DNA from: an uncultured Desulfobacter sp.
Lineage (GTDB): Bacteria; Desulfobacterota; Desulfobacteria; Desulfobacterales; Desulfobacteraceae
Direction: 5' to 3'
Assembly (NCBI RefSeq): GCF_963664415.1
Contig: NZ_OY761445.1
Coordinates: 956,501-1,020,500, forward strand
Length of the DNA stretch: 64,000 nt
This document shows positions 17,732 through 26,900 of the stretch, in pieces. The notes under the pieces were generated by a model. The model searched no databases. It was not told the origin of the DNA and saw nothing but the letters and a program-made list of their open reading frames with translations. The position numbers were made by a program, and so were the translations under genes. Positions within the stretch are counted from its first letter, which is position 1; each line of letters starts with the position of its first letter.

Positions 17732-19147
17732 TTAAAACTGAAAATAAATAAAAGCCTGATGAGCAATTCCTTTTTCTCCTATGTATGAAAAAAGAATAAA
17801 AAAACTATAAATTATCAAACTACAATATACCCAATGTAACTTTGAATAACTAACTGACAATTTCTTTATTCTTGGTTCGATTAAATAGTGAAATATAACT
17901 GATACAGCAGCCATGCAACATACAATTTTTACATGAAATGAAAACGGGCCCCAAAAAGTTGAGAATCTAAAAACACTTTTAATATAAGTTATTGCGAATC
18001 GTATATCCGGAGACCTGAAAAAAATCCATGCCAAACATGTTAGGTTAAAAAATATAAATATTTTTATAAAATTAGGTATGTTAATATATATTTTACTTTT
18101 TTCAATTATAGGATATATAGACAGATATAAACCATGCAAAGCCCCCCAAGCAATGAATGTCCAATTGGCACCATGCCATAAACCAACTAAAAGCATAACA
18201 ATTATGACATTACGTAATCGCAAGGTTTTTGTTCCTCTATTCCCGCCTAAAGGAAAATATAAATAATCTCTGAACCAAGTTGATAATGAAATATGCCATT
18301 TTCTCCAAAATTCACTTGGATTTTTTGAAGTATATGGATATTTAAAATTAATAGGCAATTCAAGCCCAAATAGCTTTCCCAATCCAATTGCTATATCTGA
18401 ATATGCAGAAAAATCGAAAAAAATTTGAAATGCATAAAAATATGAAACTATAATTAATTCTAAAGGTCCTATATCGGACGTAAAGTTTAGATACACCGGA
18501 TCAACTATGTAATATCCTATATAATCAGCTATGAATACTTTTTTAATAAAACCATAAATAATATAGAAAAGCCCCTCACTTGAACTTTTATCATATAAAT
18601 TATCATTAACCTGACTTAAGAAATGTTTTGCTCTTACAATCGGACCAGCTACGAGTTGAGGAAAAGCAGCAACAAATACCATAAATTTCAACAGTGAATC
18701 AGTTGGTTCCATTTTTCTTGAATAAATATCGATAGAATAACTTAAAGTCTGAAAGGTATAAAATGATATCCCAACTGGAAGAATTATATTAAGAAGCTTA
18801 ATATCAACTGAAAAACCCAAAATGCCAGATAACTGACAAAAGTTACTTATAAAAAAATTTGAATACTTAAAAAAACCTAAAATGCCTAAATTTCCAACCA
18901 GACTGATGATTAAATATGTTTTTCTTTTCTTTTCATTATTTGTTCGAAATATCAGTTTACCTATGTTGTAATCCAATAATGAGGAAAATATAATTAAAGT
19001 TAAAAAACGTGCATCCCACCAACCATAAAATATATAACTGGCAACCAGCAAGGTTAATAACTGGAACTTAAGCGATCTACATGAAATACAGAAACAAATA
19101 TACGTAATGAATAAAAATGGAATAAAGACATTATCGGTAAAAACCAT
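17732..19147 (-). CDS. MBOAT family O-acyltransferase (AlgI/DltB/PatA-like)
   Basis: A 471-residue polytopic membrane protein. The family motifs are present: SEFWRKWHISLSTWFRDY followed by LYFPLGGNRG, and the catalytic histidine H325 in GLWHGANW. Such proteins take an acyl group, usually acetyl, from a cytoplasmic donor and pass it across the membrane to a periplasmic SGNH partner that O-acylates the glycan. The likely partner is the SGNH protein at 10931-12022, now separated by the nested insertion sequences. The stop lies 14 bp from the IS1595 end. It is AT-rich like the genes around it. Confidence 0.9.
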   Translation of the reverse strand: MVFTDNVFIPFLFITYICFCISCRSLKFQLLTLLVASYIFYGWWDARFLTLIIFSSLLDYNIGKLIFRTNNEKKRKTYLIISLVGNLGILGFFKYSNFFISNFCQLSGILGFSVDIKLLNIILPVGISFYTFQTLSYSIDIYSRKMEPTDSLLKFMVFVAAFPQLVAGPIVRAKHFLSQVNDNLYDKSSSEGLFYIIYGFIKKVFIADYIGYYIVDPVYLNFTSDIGPLELIIVSYFYAFQIFFDFSAYSDIAIGLGKLFGLELPINFKYPYTSKNPSEFWRKWHISLSTWFRDYLYFPLGGNRGTKTLRLRNVIIVMLLVGLWHGANWTFIAWGALHGLYLSIYPIIEKSKIYINIPNFIKIFIFFNLTCLAWIFFRSPDIRFAITYIKSVFRFSTFWGPFSFHVKIVCCMAAVSVIFHYLIEPRIKKLSVSYSKLHWVYCSLIIYSFFILFSYIGEKGIAHQAFIYFQF

Positions 19148-19166
19148 TTGATTTCTCTTCGAATTA

Positions 19167-20453
19167 TTATATTATCAAATCTTCAATAGTTTCTGCAGCA
19201 AGAATAGCCGATTTACCATCATGAGGTGTTCCAATTGTATCACAATAGTGTTTCGCATTATTCCTAATGAACGGTTTATATTTAATCAAATTCCGAAGTA
19301 GCTCTTCAAGCCCACCTAAATTTTCAACAGAGGCAGCGACTTTGTTTTTAACATAATCGTATTTATCGAAACGATCATGGTTGTAATAAAATTCTGTTTT
19401 GGGTGTAAAATAATAAATGGGAAAAACATTCTGAATAGCGGCCTCAAGTAATATGCTTGAATTGCCAGAGATTACAGCATCAACATCTTTTAAAAAATAA
19501 AATGTATTAATTTTTTTTGAATCCGAAAATTCAAGTTTGTAACGTTTAATAATGTCAATATATTTATCTTTTGACTCCAATCCTGGGTGTGGTCGCAGTA
19601 TCAATTGAAATTTTGGAAATTTCTGCCGTATAAAATCGATCATTTCAGATGTGTCTTCAGTATTCATCGAACGATTTGTGCATATACCTATACGATTCAA
19701 AGTGTTATTATTATTTATATAATATATATATTCATCAAATTTAGGCATACCAATTAATTGAATTTTTTTTTCATCCGAACCCGCTTTTAAATATTTTTCT
19801 TTTGCATGATTACCTTCAAGCAATGCAAATGAAGAATAAATTTTTGGTACATTATCAAATGTCGATGAATGCTGTAAAAAAAAACATTTTATACCTTTTC
19901 GTTCGGCAATGGATGTAAATACCCTTGTATAAAAAATATGATCATTTGCAAAAACAATAGCCCTTGGTGCTAACCAAGATACATATAACTTACAAAACAA
20001 TTCGTATCCAAGAGAATAGAGCACCTTGTCAAATTTCAGTTCAAGTATTTTTTTATCATCTTTAGTTGCTTTAATATAAAAACCTATATATTTCGGTAAA
20101 TATAAATAGGACAGAAGCAGCGGAATAAAAACAGGCATAAAAAGAACTTCGCCATCATGTTTTATTTTGCGACTCAGAAGGATTGATTTTGGTTTCAAAA
20201 TTTCATAAATGGGCTTTAGAGCTTCATAATTGTTTTTTGAAAACGCAAAAAAAACAATTTTCTGCTGTTTAAGTCTATAATTTCCAATATTTTTTAATGC
20301 TAAAAACAAAAAAACTACACTGCAAATCAAATTCTTGAACAGAAGATAAATCAACTTTCGTCGATTCAACTGGTTATAAAGTTCATCAATATATTCTTTA
20401 GAATACATATTAAATAATATGTAATTGTAGGCCCTTAATTGATTGTAATCCAT
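19167..20453 (-). CDS. GT-B-fold glycosyl/glycerophosphotransferase-like protein
   Basis: A 428-residue protein. The C-terminal half carries features of CDP-glycerol/capsule-type GT-B transferases: FLQHSSTFDNVPK, GMPKFDEY, LRPHPGLESKD and SGNSSILLEAAIQN, the last being a donor-site motif with a conserved glutamate. The N-terminal part has two hydrophobic stretches (about 38-56 and 103-125) that may touch the membrane. It likely adds a sugar or polyol phosphate during repeat-unit assembly; the donor is not recognisable. It lies 19 nt before the MBOAT gene and about 85 nt after the NeuB-like gene stop. Confidence 0.65.
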   Translation of the reverse strand: MDYNQLRAYNYILFNMYSKEYIDELYNQLNRRKLIYLLFKNLICSVVFLFLALKNIGNYRLKQQKIVFFAFSKNNYEALKPIYEILKPKSILLSRKIKHDGEVLFMPVFIPLLLSYLYLPKYIGFYIKATKDDKKILELKFDKVLYSLGYELFCKLYVSWLAPRAIVFANDHIFYTRVFTSIAERKGIKCFFLQHSSTFDNVPKIYSSFALLEGNHAKEKYLKAGSDEKKIQLIGMPKFDEYIYYINNNNTLNRIGICTNRSMNTEDTSEMIDFIRQKFPKFQLILRPHPGLESKDKYIDIIKRYKLEFSDSKKINTFYFLKDVDAVISGNSSILLEAAIQNVFPIYYFTPKTEFYYNHDRFDKYDYVKNKVAASVENLGGLEELLRNLIKYKPFIRNNAKHYCDTIGTPHDGKSAILAAETIEDLII

Positions 20454-20538
20454 AATATTTTATTAAAGCTTCATTGATTAGACTGTTGGAAAGGGAATAT
20501 TACTAATGGAACCAAAAATTCCATACAACCATTTAGTT

Positions 20539-21555
20539 TTATTCTACATCTAAAATTTTAATTTGACTGAAAGCAGGTATTTTCTTTTTCGTTTTCTTCC
20601 CAATTAATGTTTCATATTTCCGGGCATCAACACCCAAATTTGGCCTTAAAATCGTTAGATTTTTTTCTTTTATAATCTGACCTTCTGTAAGATCCGTTAA
20701 TGGATAAACAGCTCTTCTGAAAGTTAATACATGATTAGCTTCAATTTCTGATATTGTAGGTTCTTTTATCATTTGCCCTTGAAGCGTTTTTATTTTCGTG
20801 ATTCGGTGTATCAATCGTTTTATTTCATCACATGTAAATGAGACCTGATGGTCCCGAAATATTTTACCCTCCCTTGAATCTGTAAAATGAAATTCAATAA
20901 TTCCAGCTCCCATTGCTACGGCAATTTCAACAGCATCATTACCAACAGTATGGTCCGAATATCCTATTGTCAGATTAAATTCCCGTCTGAATAAATTCAT
21001 AACCTGGAGGTTGGCATCTTCATCAGGTATCGGATACATGGATGTACACTGCAATAAAGCAAGATTTTCTGGTTCTAAATACATAGAATTCTGTGACTGA
21101 ATAAACTCAACTGTTGTCCTTACTTCATTAAAAGTAGACAATCCTGTTGATAATATTATTGGTTTTTTTAATGAAGTTATTTTTTTTATTATTGGGTAAG
21201 CTGTTAAATCACCAGAACCAATTTTATAAAATTTCATATATGGGTCAATCCAATCAAACGCAGACGAATCCCAAACAGATGCTGTAAAAACAACGCCCTC
21301 TTTTTTACATATTTCAGCCAGATTAATGTATTGTTCAGGTGTAAATTGAAATCTTTCAAAATGTGAACACCTGTCAGGACTTTCTAGTTTGCTGACCAGG
21401 GATTCGCCTGTATAAATTTGGAATTTGACAGCATCAGCTCCAGAGGTACATGCAAGATAAGTCAGTTCCTTTGCATACTCAAAATCGCCCTCATGATTTC
21501 CTCCGATTTCAGCTATCAAATAAGGACCGTGTTTTCCCTGCCACCCATCAATCAT
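20539..21555 (-). CDS. NeuB-family nonulosonate synthase (legionaminate/sialate-synthase-like)
   Basis: 338 residues from ATG 21555, chosen because it overlaps the preceding stop as ATGA; a longer frame to 21594 lies inside that gene. It condenses phosphoenolpyruvate with a six-carbon amino sugar to give a nine-carbon sialic-acid-like sugar. Visible are AEIGGNHEGD, GADAVKFQIY, YKIGSGDLT, ILSTGLSTF, the metal-site histidine of YSDHTVG, and EFHFTDSREG with the second histidine; the C-terminal SAF (antifreeze-like) domain starts near TFRRAVYPLTDL. It is coupled to the GT2-NeuA gene, so it and its cytidylyltransferase are made together. Which epimer it makes cannot be read here. Confidence 0.8.
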   Translation of the reverse strand: MIDGWQGKHGPYLIAEIGGNHEGDFEYAKELTYLACTSGADAVKFQIYTGESLVSKLESPDRCSHFERFQFTPEQYINLAEICKKEGVVFTASVWDSSAFDWIDPYMKFYKIGSGDLTAYPIIKKITSLKKPIILSTGLSTFNEVRTTVEFIQSQNSMYLEPENLALLQCTSMYPIPDEDANLQVMNLFRREFNLTIGYSDHTVGNDAVEIAVAMGAGIIEFHFTDSREGKIFRDHQVSFTCDEIKRLIHRITKIKTLQGQMIKEPTISEIEANHVLTFRRAVYPLTDLTEGQIIKEKNLTILRPNLGVDARKYETLIGKKTKKKIPAFSQIKILDVE

Positions 21556-22991
21556 TTTTGTTCCTCTAAAGCTAAATACTGTGCAATTTTCCAATCCATC
21601 TCTGTACGTATTGTAAACGCGGATCTCTGATCAAGAGTGATATGACCAATTTTACCACTCAATATATTTCTTTCTCTTTCAAAAAATTCTCTTTGAATAA
21701 GATGTATACCTCCTGAGCGCCGAAACAAGTTATCTCTTTCAAGACGTAGACCGGAATTGATATTCCACGGTCTTAAACCGTCACCATTATGATAATAAAA
21801 TATATCATCTTCTTCCCGGATACCATCAACGACATCAGTATCAAATATCTGCTGCGTATGTACAGCTTTATCAATGTAAAACGCGGATCTAAATGGTGAT
21901 TCTATAAAAAGCAATACAACCAAGTCCGGTTTTGTTTTTATATGTGAATAGTATTTTATGGCTTCAGATACAGTAGGCTCCAGTGGAGTATTTATTCTTG
22001 CCAACTCCTTTTGTCTATCCATTACAATGACATTATCTTCATACTTATGTTTAACATGCTCAATAATCGCATTATCCGGAGTACTAATTAAAATATCACT
22101 AACCGTTTTGCTCTCTAAAGCACTATCAATGGTCCAGTCAATAAGTGGTTTTTTATGAAGTTTTTCCAAAGATATTGATTTAGGATGTGTTGATGCACCT
22201 CTTACGGGAATAATTACCAAAACATTAGGGGAGCTATTGTTTTTCTTTTTTATATGCTTTTCTTTAATTTGTGCCCGCGTTTTTAAAATCGTCTTTTCAT
22301 TTTTTGTAAGACTCGCTCCATGCTGACGATAATAAAAAAGAGGAAGACTTATGTTATTAACGTTATACTTGGATATAATTTTTAACCAGATATCATAACC
22401 ATCCTGGCATTTAAATGACTCATCATAGCCACCAATTTTTTTTAAAACATCTGTCCTTATAACGGTACAGGCCCCATGTGCCGGCAAATCCATCAATGTC
22501 ACATCTCTTTTAAAATCATGACGCCGCACCTGATCCAAAACCGTACCATTTTCATCGACCAGGTAATAATCCGGAAAAATCATGACAAACTCAGGATTTC
22601 TTTCCAACTCATTTACCATTAATTCAAGCGCCTGAGGGGCCAGAAAATCATCGGCGTCAAGCCTAACTATATATTTCCCATTTGCTATTTTTAGGGCATT
22701 ATTGTTGGTTTTATTTAGCCCCTGATTTTTCTGAAAAACAGTATAAACATTTTTTTCATTTTCATATTCCAGTATAATATCTCGGGAATTATCAGTCGAG
22801 CCGTCATCAATAATAATTAATTCAAAGTCCTTGAAAGTTTGCCTTAAAACACTATCAATTGATTGTTTTATAAATTTTGCATAGTTGTAATTTGTTATAT
22901 ATACAGTCAGCAATGGTTTATTTTTTCTCTTATTCAGCATTATTTTTAGATCTAAGATCCTGATGAAATCAGGTTTACAAATTTGAATCAA
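21552..22991 (-). CDS. Fusion of a GT2 glycosyltransferase and a NeuA-like CMP-nonulosonate synthetase
   Basis: A two-domain protein of 479 residues if it starts at TTG 22991 (overlapping the upstream stop as TTGA), or 462 from ATG 22940. The first half (about 25-245) is a GT-A family 2 domain: TVYITNYNYAKFI, IIIDDGSTDNSRD and the metal-binding RLDADDF. The second half (about 255-479) is a cytidylyltransferase: VLVIIPVRGAS at the nucleotide loop, then ILISTPDN and LFIESPFRS. It thus joins the activation of a nonulosonate with a glycosyltransferase in one chain. No stop or frameshift separates the two, so the fusion looks genuine. Its stop is coupled to the NeuB-like gene. Confidence 0.8.
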   Translation of the reverse strand: MIQICKPDFIRILDLKIMLNKRKNKPLLTVYITNYNYAKFIKQSIDSVLRQTFKDFELIIIDDGSTDNSRDIILEYENEKNVYTVFQKNQGLNKTNNNALKIANGKYIVRLDADDFLAPQALELMVNELERNPEFVMIFPDYYLVDENGTVLDQVRRHDFKRDVTLMDLPAHGACTVIRTDVLKKIGGYDESFKCQDGYDIWLKIISKYNVNNISLPLFYYRQHGASLTKNEKTILKTRAQIKEKHIKKKNNSSPNVLVIIPVRGASTHPKSISLEKLHKKPLIDWTIDSALESKTVSDILISTPDNAIIEHVKHKYEDNVIVMDRQKELARINTPLEPTVSEAIKYYSHIKTKPDLVVLLFIESPFRSAFYIDKAVHTQQIFDTDVVDGIREEDDIFYYHNGDGLRPWNINSGLRLERDNLFRRSGGIHLIQREFFERERNILSGKIGHITLDQRSAFTIRTEMDWKIAQYLALEEQK

Positions 22992-23665
22992 CGTCGATAA
23001 TAACCAGATTTTAAATTCGATAATTCAGGATTATTTTCAGCATATTCTATCAACTTATTGTAATCATCTATTGTGTCCACTGATATGGATTTTTCTATAT
23101 TTGTAAATTGTTTTTCATATTCGACTCTATACATTCCATTATAAAAAACAGGAATTACATGCTCTTTTTCAAAATCATCTAATAAGTTCGAATCTATCTC
23201 TAGCAGCGTAGCAGATTTAATAATATCGACAGAGTTACCTTTCGGCGCAAACCTTTGTATACTTCTATCTGGTAAAATCTTTCTAGTTGAAGTTAAATCA
23301 GGTTGTTTTTCAAGATGCACTTTCATGCATGAATCAAGTAAATGGTAGTGTGTTAAAGGATTATCTCCGGTAATCCTTACTATATGTTCGAAACCTTTTT
23401 TTTCAGCAGCATACTGGTAACGTTTAAACACATTTTCTTCACTACCTCGAAGCAATTCTATATTATTATCAATACAGAATTTTTCTAAAAGGTCATCGGC
23501 CGGGTTATGACTAGTTAACACAACAATACTATTACAAAGTTTATACGACTTCAGCAATTCAACCTGAAATTGTAACATCGGTTTTCCACAAAAATTTTTT
23601 AAAACTTTTCCAGGCAACCTCGTCGAACTCATTCTTGCCTGTATACATATTCCGAAATCTTCCAT
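22988..23665 (-). CDS. SpsF-like cytidylyltransferase
   Basis: 225 residues from ATG 23665, which overlaps the flippase stop as TAATG; a longer frame to 23752 lies inside the flippase gene. The nucleotide loop reads CIQARMSSTRLPGKVL, followed by VVLTSHNPADDLL and RITGDNPLTHYHLL, the signatures of SpsF/CMP-sugar synthetase relatives. It probably activates a keto-sugar or nonulosonate with CTP. It is the second of three cytidylyltransferase domains in the window. Coupling on both sides shows that it belongs to one operon with wzx, GT2-NeuA and the NeuB-like gene. Confidence 0.8.
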   Translation of the reverse strand: MEDFGICIQARMSSTRLPGKVLKNFCGKPMLQFQVELLKSYKLCNSIVVLTSHNPADDLLEKFCIDNNIELLRGSEENVFKRYQYAAEKKGFEHIVRITGDNPLTHYHLLDSCMKVHLEKQPDLTSTRKILPDRSIQRFAPKGNSVDIIKSATLLEIDSNLLDDFEKEHVIPVFYNGMYRVEYEKQFTNIEKSISVDTIDDYNKLIEYAENNPELSNLKSGYYRR

Positions 23666-25143
23666 TAAAAAGCCTTTGTATGAACCTTGTTGACTATTCG
23701 TTTCGTCTGTTTTATGACGGATGAAAAACCAAAAATAATAATCCCTCCCCAAATTATAAACAATAATACATAAAAAATTTTATAAACTAAACAATAGAAT
23801 ATTGATTGATGCTCAAAACCATATGAGTTATAAAAACTAAATAGTGCGACAGCTGATAAAGCTACTATTTTTTGAAATGGAAAAACACGTTTATATAGAC
23901 TGTGTGCGATGGTTACTGTAACAACAGTTCGTATTGATGTTGATGCCAGCAAAGCAGAAATTGCCCCATAAGTCCCATAACGAGGGACCAAAATACAAAG
24001 TAAAACAACAGAGACAACTGCCCCAGAAATGCTGCTGATTAGATCAAAATATGTTTTTTTGACCAAATCGATTCCCCTGCCAAAAGCTGATGAAAAATTC
24101 ATTATCAAGTATATTAAAACAAAATACGGGACATACGGATATGCTTTAATAAACTTTTCAGAGCCGAAAAAACAAATAATTTCCCTTGAGAACAGAGCAG
24201 CAGATAAAGCAAAAATTAAAAGCATATAATAATAAAAGAGCGATACAACTGGCAGAACATCTTTAAGGTCCTTTTTATCATCAGAGTGCATTTTAAAAAG
24301 CATTGGATACCATGCTGTTTTAAAAGCACTGTTTACCTGGTTATAATAATTACCAAAACTGTTACCAACATTATAAAGCCCAAGATTTGCCAGCGATAGA
24401 TGCTGTCCAAGCAGGTATCGATCGAAATATAGCCCTGTTCTATTTATTATATTAATTGGCAAAGACGGTAGCGAGTAATGAATTTCCGATTTTATATATT
24501 TAAAATTAACTGATATTTTTATTTTATTCCAAATCCATACGATCCAGAACAAAGCCCAGAAAATACTGTTGATTAAGCCACCAAGGAATACAGAACTTAC
24601 CCCCATATCCATTATAGACAGAAACATAATAACCAGGGTGCTGTTAATTATAAATTGAAACAATGAACACACACCGTAAAATTTTATTTTTTCTGTAACT
24701 CTTAGAATTCTAAACGGAATCATCGTAAATGAGTTGAAAAACATAGTCCATGTAACCATTTGAAAGTATGGCACATATGACATATCCTCAAAAACCCGGG
24801 GTATTATGTATCGACCTCCGGCCTCTATAAGTAGCGTAATAGACAATCCCGTTATTATGCCTAAACACCAGACTCTGCCAGTCTGTAACTTTCTGTTTTC
24901 ATGAGTCCAAATATAGTAAAAACGTTCAACACCTTCCTGTAAACCAAGGATTATTATTGGTGTAAAAATATTTGTAATTAATGAAGTGAGAGCTAATATA
25001 CCATAGTCTGTAGGAGTTAAATAATGCCAATATATTGGTATAATGAAAAAAGCACCAAATTGCCTTATGAATGAAAATGCACCATAAGTTGCAGAGTTAC
25101 TTAAAAAGCGCTTTATTAAATCCTTCAGGGAAAACATTCTCAA
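23665..25143 (-). CDS. wzx: Oligosaccharide flippase, Wzx-like (MOP superfamily)
   Basis: A 492-residue protein with about 12-14 membrane helices and the MOP/PST flippase pattern near the N-terminus (NSATYGAFSFIRQFGAFFII then YWHYLTPTDYGILAL). It should flip the lipid-linked repeat unit from the cytoplasmic to the periplasmic leaflet, so that the Wzy-like protein can polymerise it. The gene is intact and AT-rich, with its stop overlapping the start of the SpsF-like gene. It is the only flippase in the window. Confidence 0.85.
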   Translation of the reverse strand: MRMFSLKDLIKRFLSNSATYGAFSFIRQFGAFFIIPIYWHYLTPTDYGILALTSLITNIFTPIIILGLQEGVERFYYIWTHENRKLQTGRVWCLGIITGLSITLLIEAGGRYIIPRVFEDMSYVPYFQMVTWTMFFNSFTMIPFRILRVTEKIKFYGVCSLFQFIINSTLVIMFLSIMDMGVSSVFLGGLINSIFWALFWIVWIWNKIKISVNFKYIKSEIHYSLPSLPINIINRTGLYFDRYLLGQHLSLANLGLYNVGNSFGNYYNQVNSAFKTAWYPMLFKMHSDDKKDLKDVLPVVSLFYYYMLLIFALSAALFSREIICFFGSEKFIKAYPYVPYFVLIYLIMNFSSAFGRGIDLVKKTYFDLISSISGAVVSVVLLCILVPRYGTYGAISALLASTSIRTVVTVTIAHSLYKRVFPFQKIVALSAVALFSFYNSYGFEHQSIFYCLVYKIFYVLLFIIWGGIIIFGFSSVIKQTKRIVNKVHTKAF

Positions 25144-25182
25144 TCATTTCCATGTTATAAGCATCATCGATAAAATTTAATT

Positions 25183-26755
25183 TTAATTATAATTTTGCTG
25201 AATACTATTGTGTTTTTCATTATGTAAGTGTTGTAAGCATTCAACATAGTCTTTCATCATTTTTTTTATTTCTGTTCTATATCTTTCAATATCACCATCA
25301 GAAATTTCTCTCTTTACCAAATTGGGATATGCATTGGATGAACATTCATATGCCGCCATAATATATTTCTCGATTTTCTCAATATCTGGTTTATAACCAG
25401 TAGTAATTTTTTTTAAAACATTCTCAACATCTTTCTTACTTCGAATTCTAAATATGCCTTCCATGGCATCAAACCAAACACTTCCGAAAACGAGTGATGG
25501 GACACCTCTTACTGCAGATTCAAATGCAACAGTACCTGTCGCAGTAACTGTTGCTTCAGCGTTATCAATTAAAGAAAATGAATCAATTTCAAAAGGTATT
25601 ATCTGGACATTATTGTATTCCTTTATAGCGTCATAAAATTCATTATTCCGATACATATGTCCACGCCAGAAAAGATTTCTTTTAGGCAAATTAAATATAC
25701 TGGGGTGCTCCTTATAATATATCATCCAATTTTTAGGTAAAATGGTTGACATAAAATCAAGAATTCTTAAAATATCAGCAAATTCTCCAGCATCTGGCAA
25801 TGTAGTTCTTTCAGGTTGATAATTCGGTGCAAAGTATATATATTTCATGCCGTCTTCAGGTTTAACGCATAATTTATTATACAACCGCTTGTTTTTCTGA
25901 ATTAAAGATCTAGCCTTCAATTTAATTAAAAAAGCATTAACAGAATTTGGCATGGATTGTCCGCTTGAGATTGGGTTATGATTAATCACAGATGTTAGAA
26001 GAGTCTCACGTTTAAAACAAAGAATTGAACTCAAAAAAGATATAAAAATCCGGAAATATAAAGCTATGTAATTTTTTTCACTTTCCATGCTATTTATTTT
26101 ATTTCTTTTAAAATAATCTGGAATAGCATCATCATAACTTGACTGAAGTTTACTCAGCAATATTTTAATTTTATGATTCGAGTCTTTATAGTTATTATTT
26201 CTTAACTTTCCTTTGATTATAAAGCTTTTATTTTCAATAGAAGATATTACCCATGAACGTTTCAGACTTGCCATGAAATCTCCCATGAGAAATGGTTTTT
26301 CTAACAATTGACATGCAATATATAGCCCATATTCACCTGGGAAATGGGGCACATTACGTGAAATCACTGAATCTATATCCAAATCAATAAGAACATTGCA
26401 CCAGTATTTAATCACTTTATAAAAAAAAACGCCGTCGCTGAGTTGAAGAAAACTGCCATCCATCACTATCCATTCGATCAGCCATATAGTAAAAAATTGA
26501 TTCATACTTTTTCAAACGATTAATAACTGTTAAATCAACAACAAATGCATTGCTTAATGAGAGCCCTTGAGGCGGAATTCCACATCTTAACTTCTGAATT
26601 GAATGAATAATTGATTCTGGAAAAATTTCTTTACACAAATCAACGTCATTGTCATTAACAATACAATACACACAATCTAAATCAAATTTATCCTTAGAAA
26701 AATATGATATTTCTTTTAATGCACCAAGTCCAAACGAACTATAAATAATTTTCAC
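25183..26755 (-). pseudogene. GT-B-like polysaccharide biosynthesis protein, broken by one frameshift
   Basis: Two overlapping frames make one gene. From ATG 26755 (MKIIYSSFGLGALKEIS) the first frame reads to YESIFYYMADRMD near 26470, and the second continues with MDGSFLQLSDGVFF to the stop at 25183; together about 522 residues. The shift is one base near 26455-26475. The C-terminal part has IYFAPNYQPERTT, YYKEHPS, and ATGTVAFESAVRGVPSLVFG, which resemble the donor site of capsule-type GT-B transferases. Either the gene is dead or the base is a sequencing error. It follows the IS1182-like copy B. Confidence 0.7.
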
Positions 26756-26792
26756 CTACACCTCTTTATATTTCCCCCCAATATCGCAGAAG

Positions 26793-26900
26793 TCATGAGG
26801 ATTTTAGCTTCAAGGCATCAAGGTTGCCGCCGTAGTAATCGACTGCAAAACCTTGATGAGAGTTTTGAATAACTCCAAAAAATTGAGACCAAAAACAATT
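26793..26900 (-). pseudogene. Possible C-terminal gene fragment cut by IS1182 copy B
   Basis: An open stretch of about 35 codons reads from the IS border to TGA 26793-26795, ending HQGFAVDYYGGNLDALKLKSS. It has protein-like composition and lies just upstream of the next gene. It may be the end of a gene destroyed by the IS insertion; the family is not recognised, and chance is possible. Confidence 0.3.
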
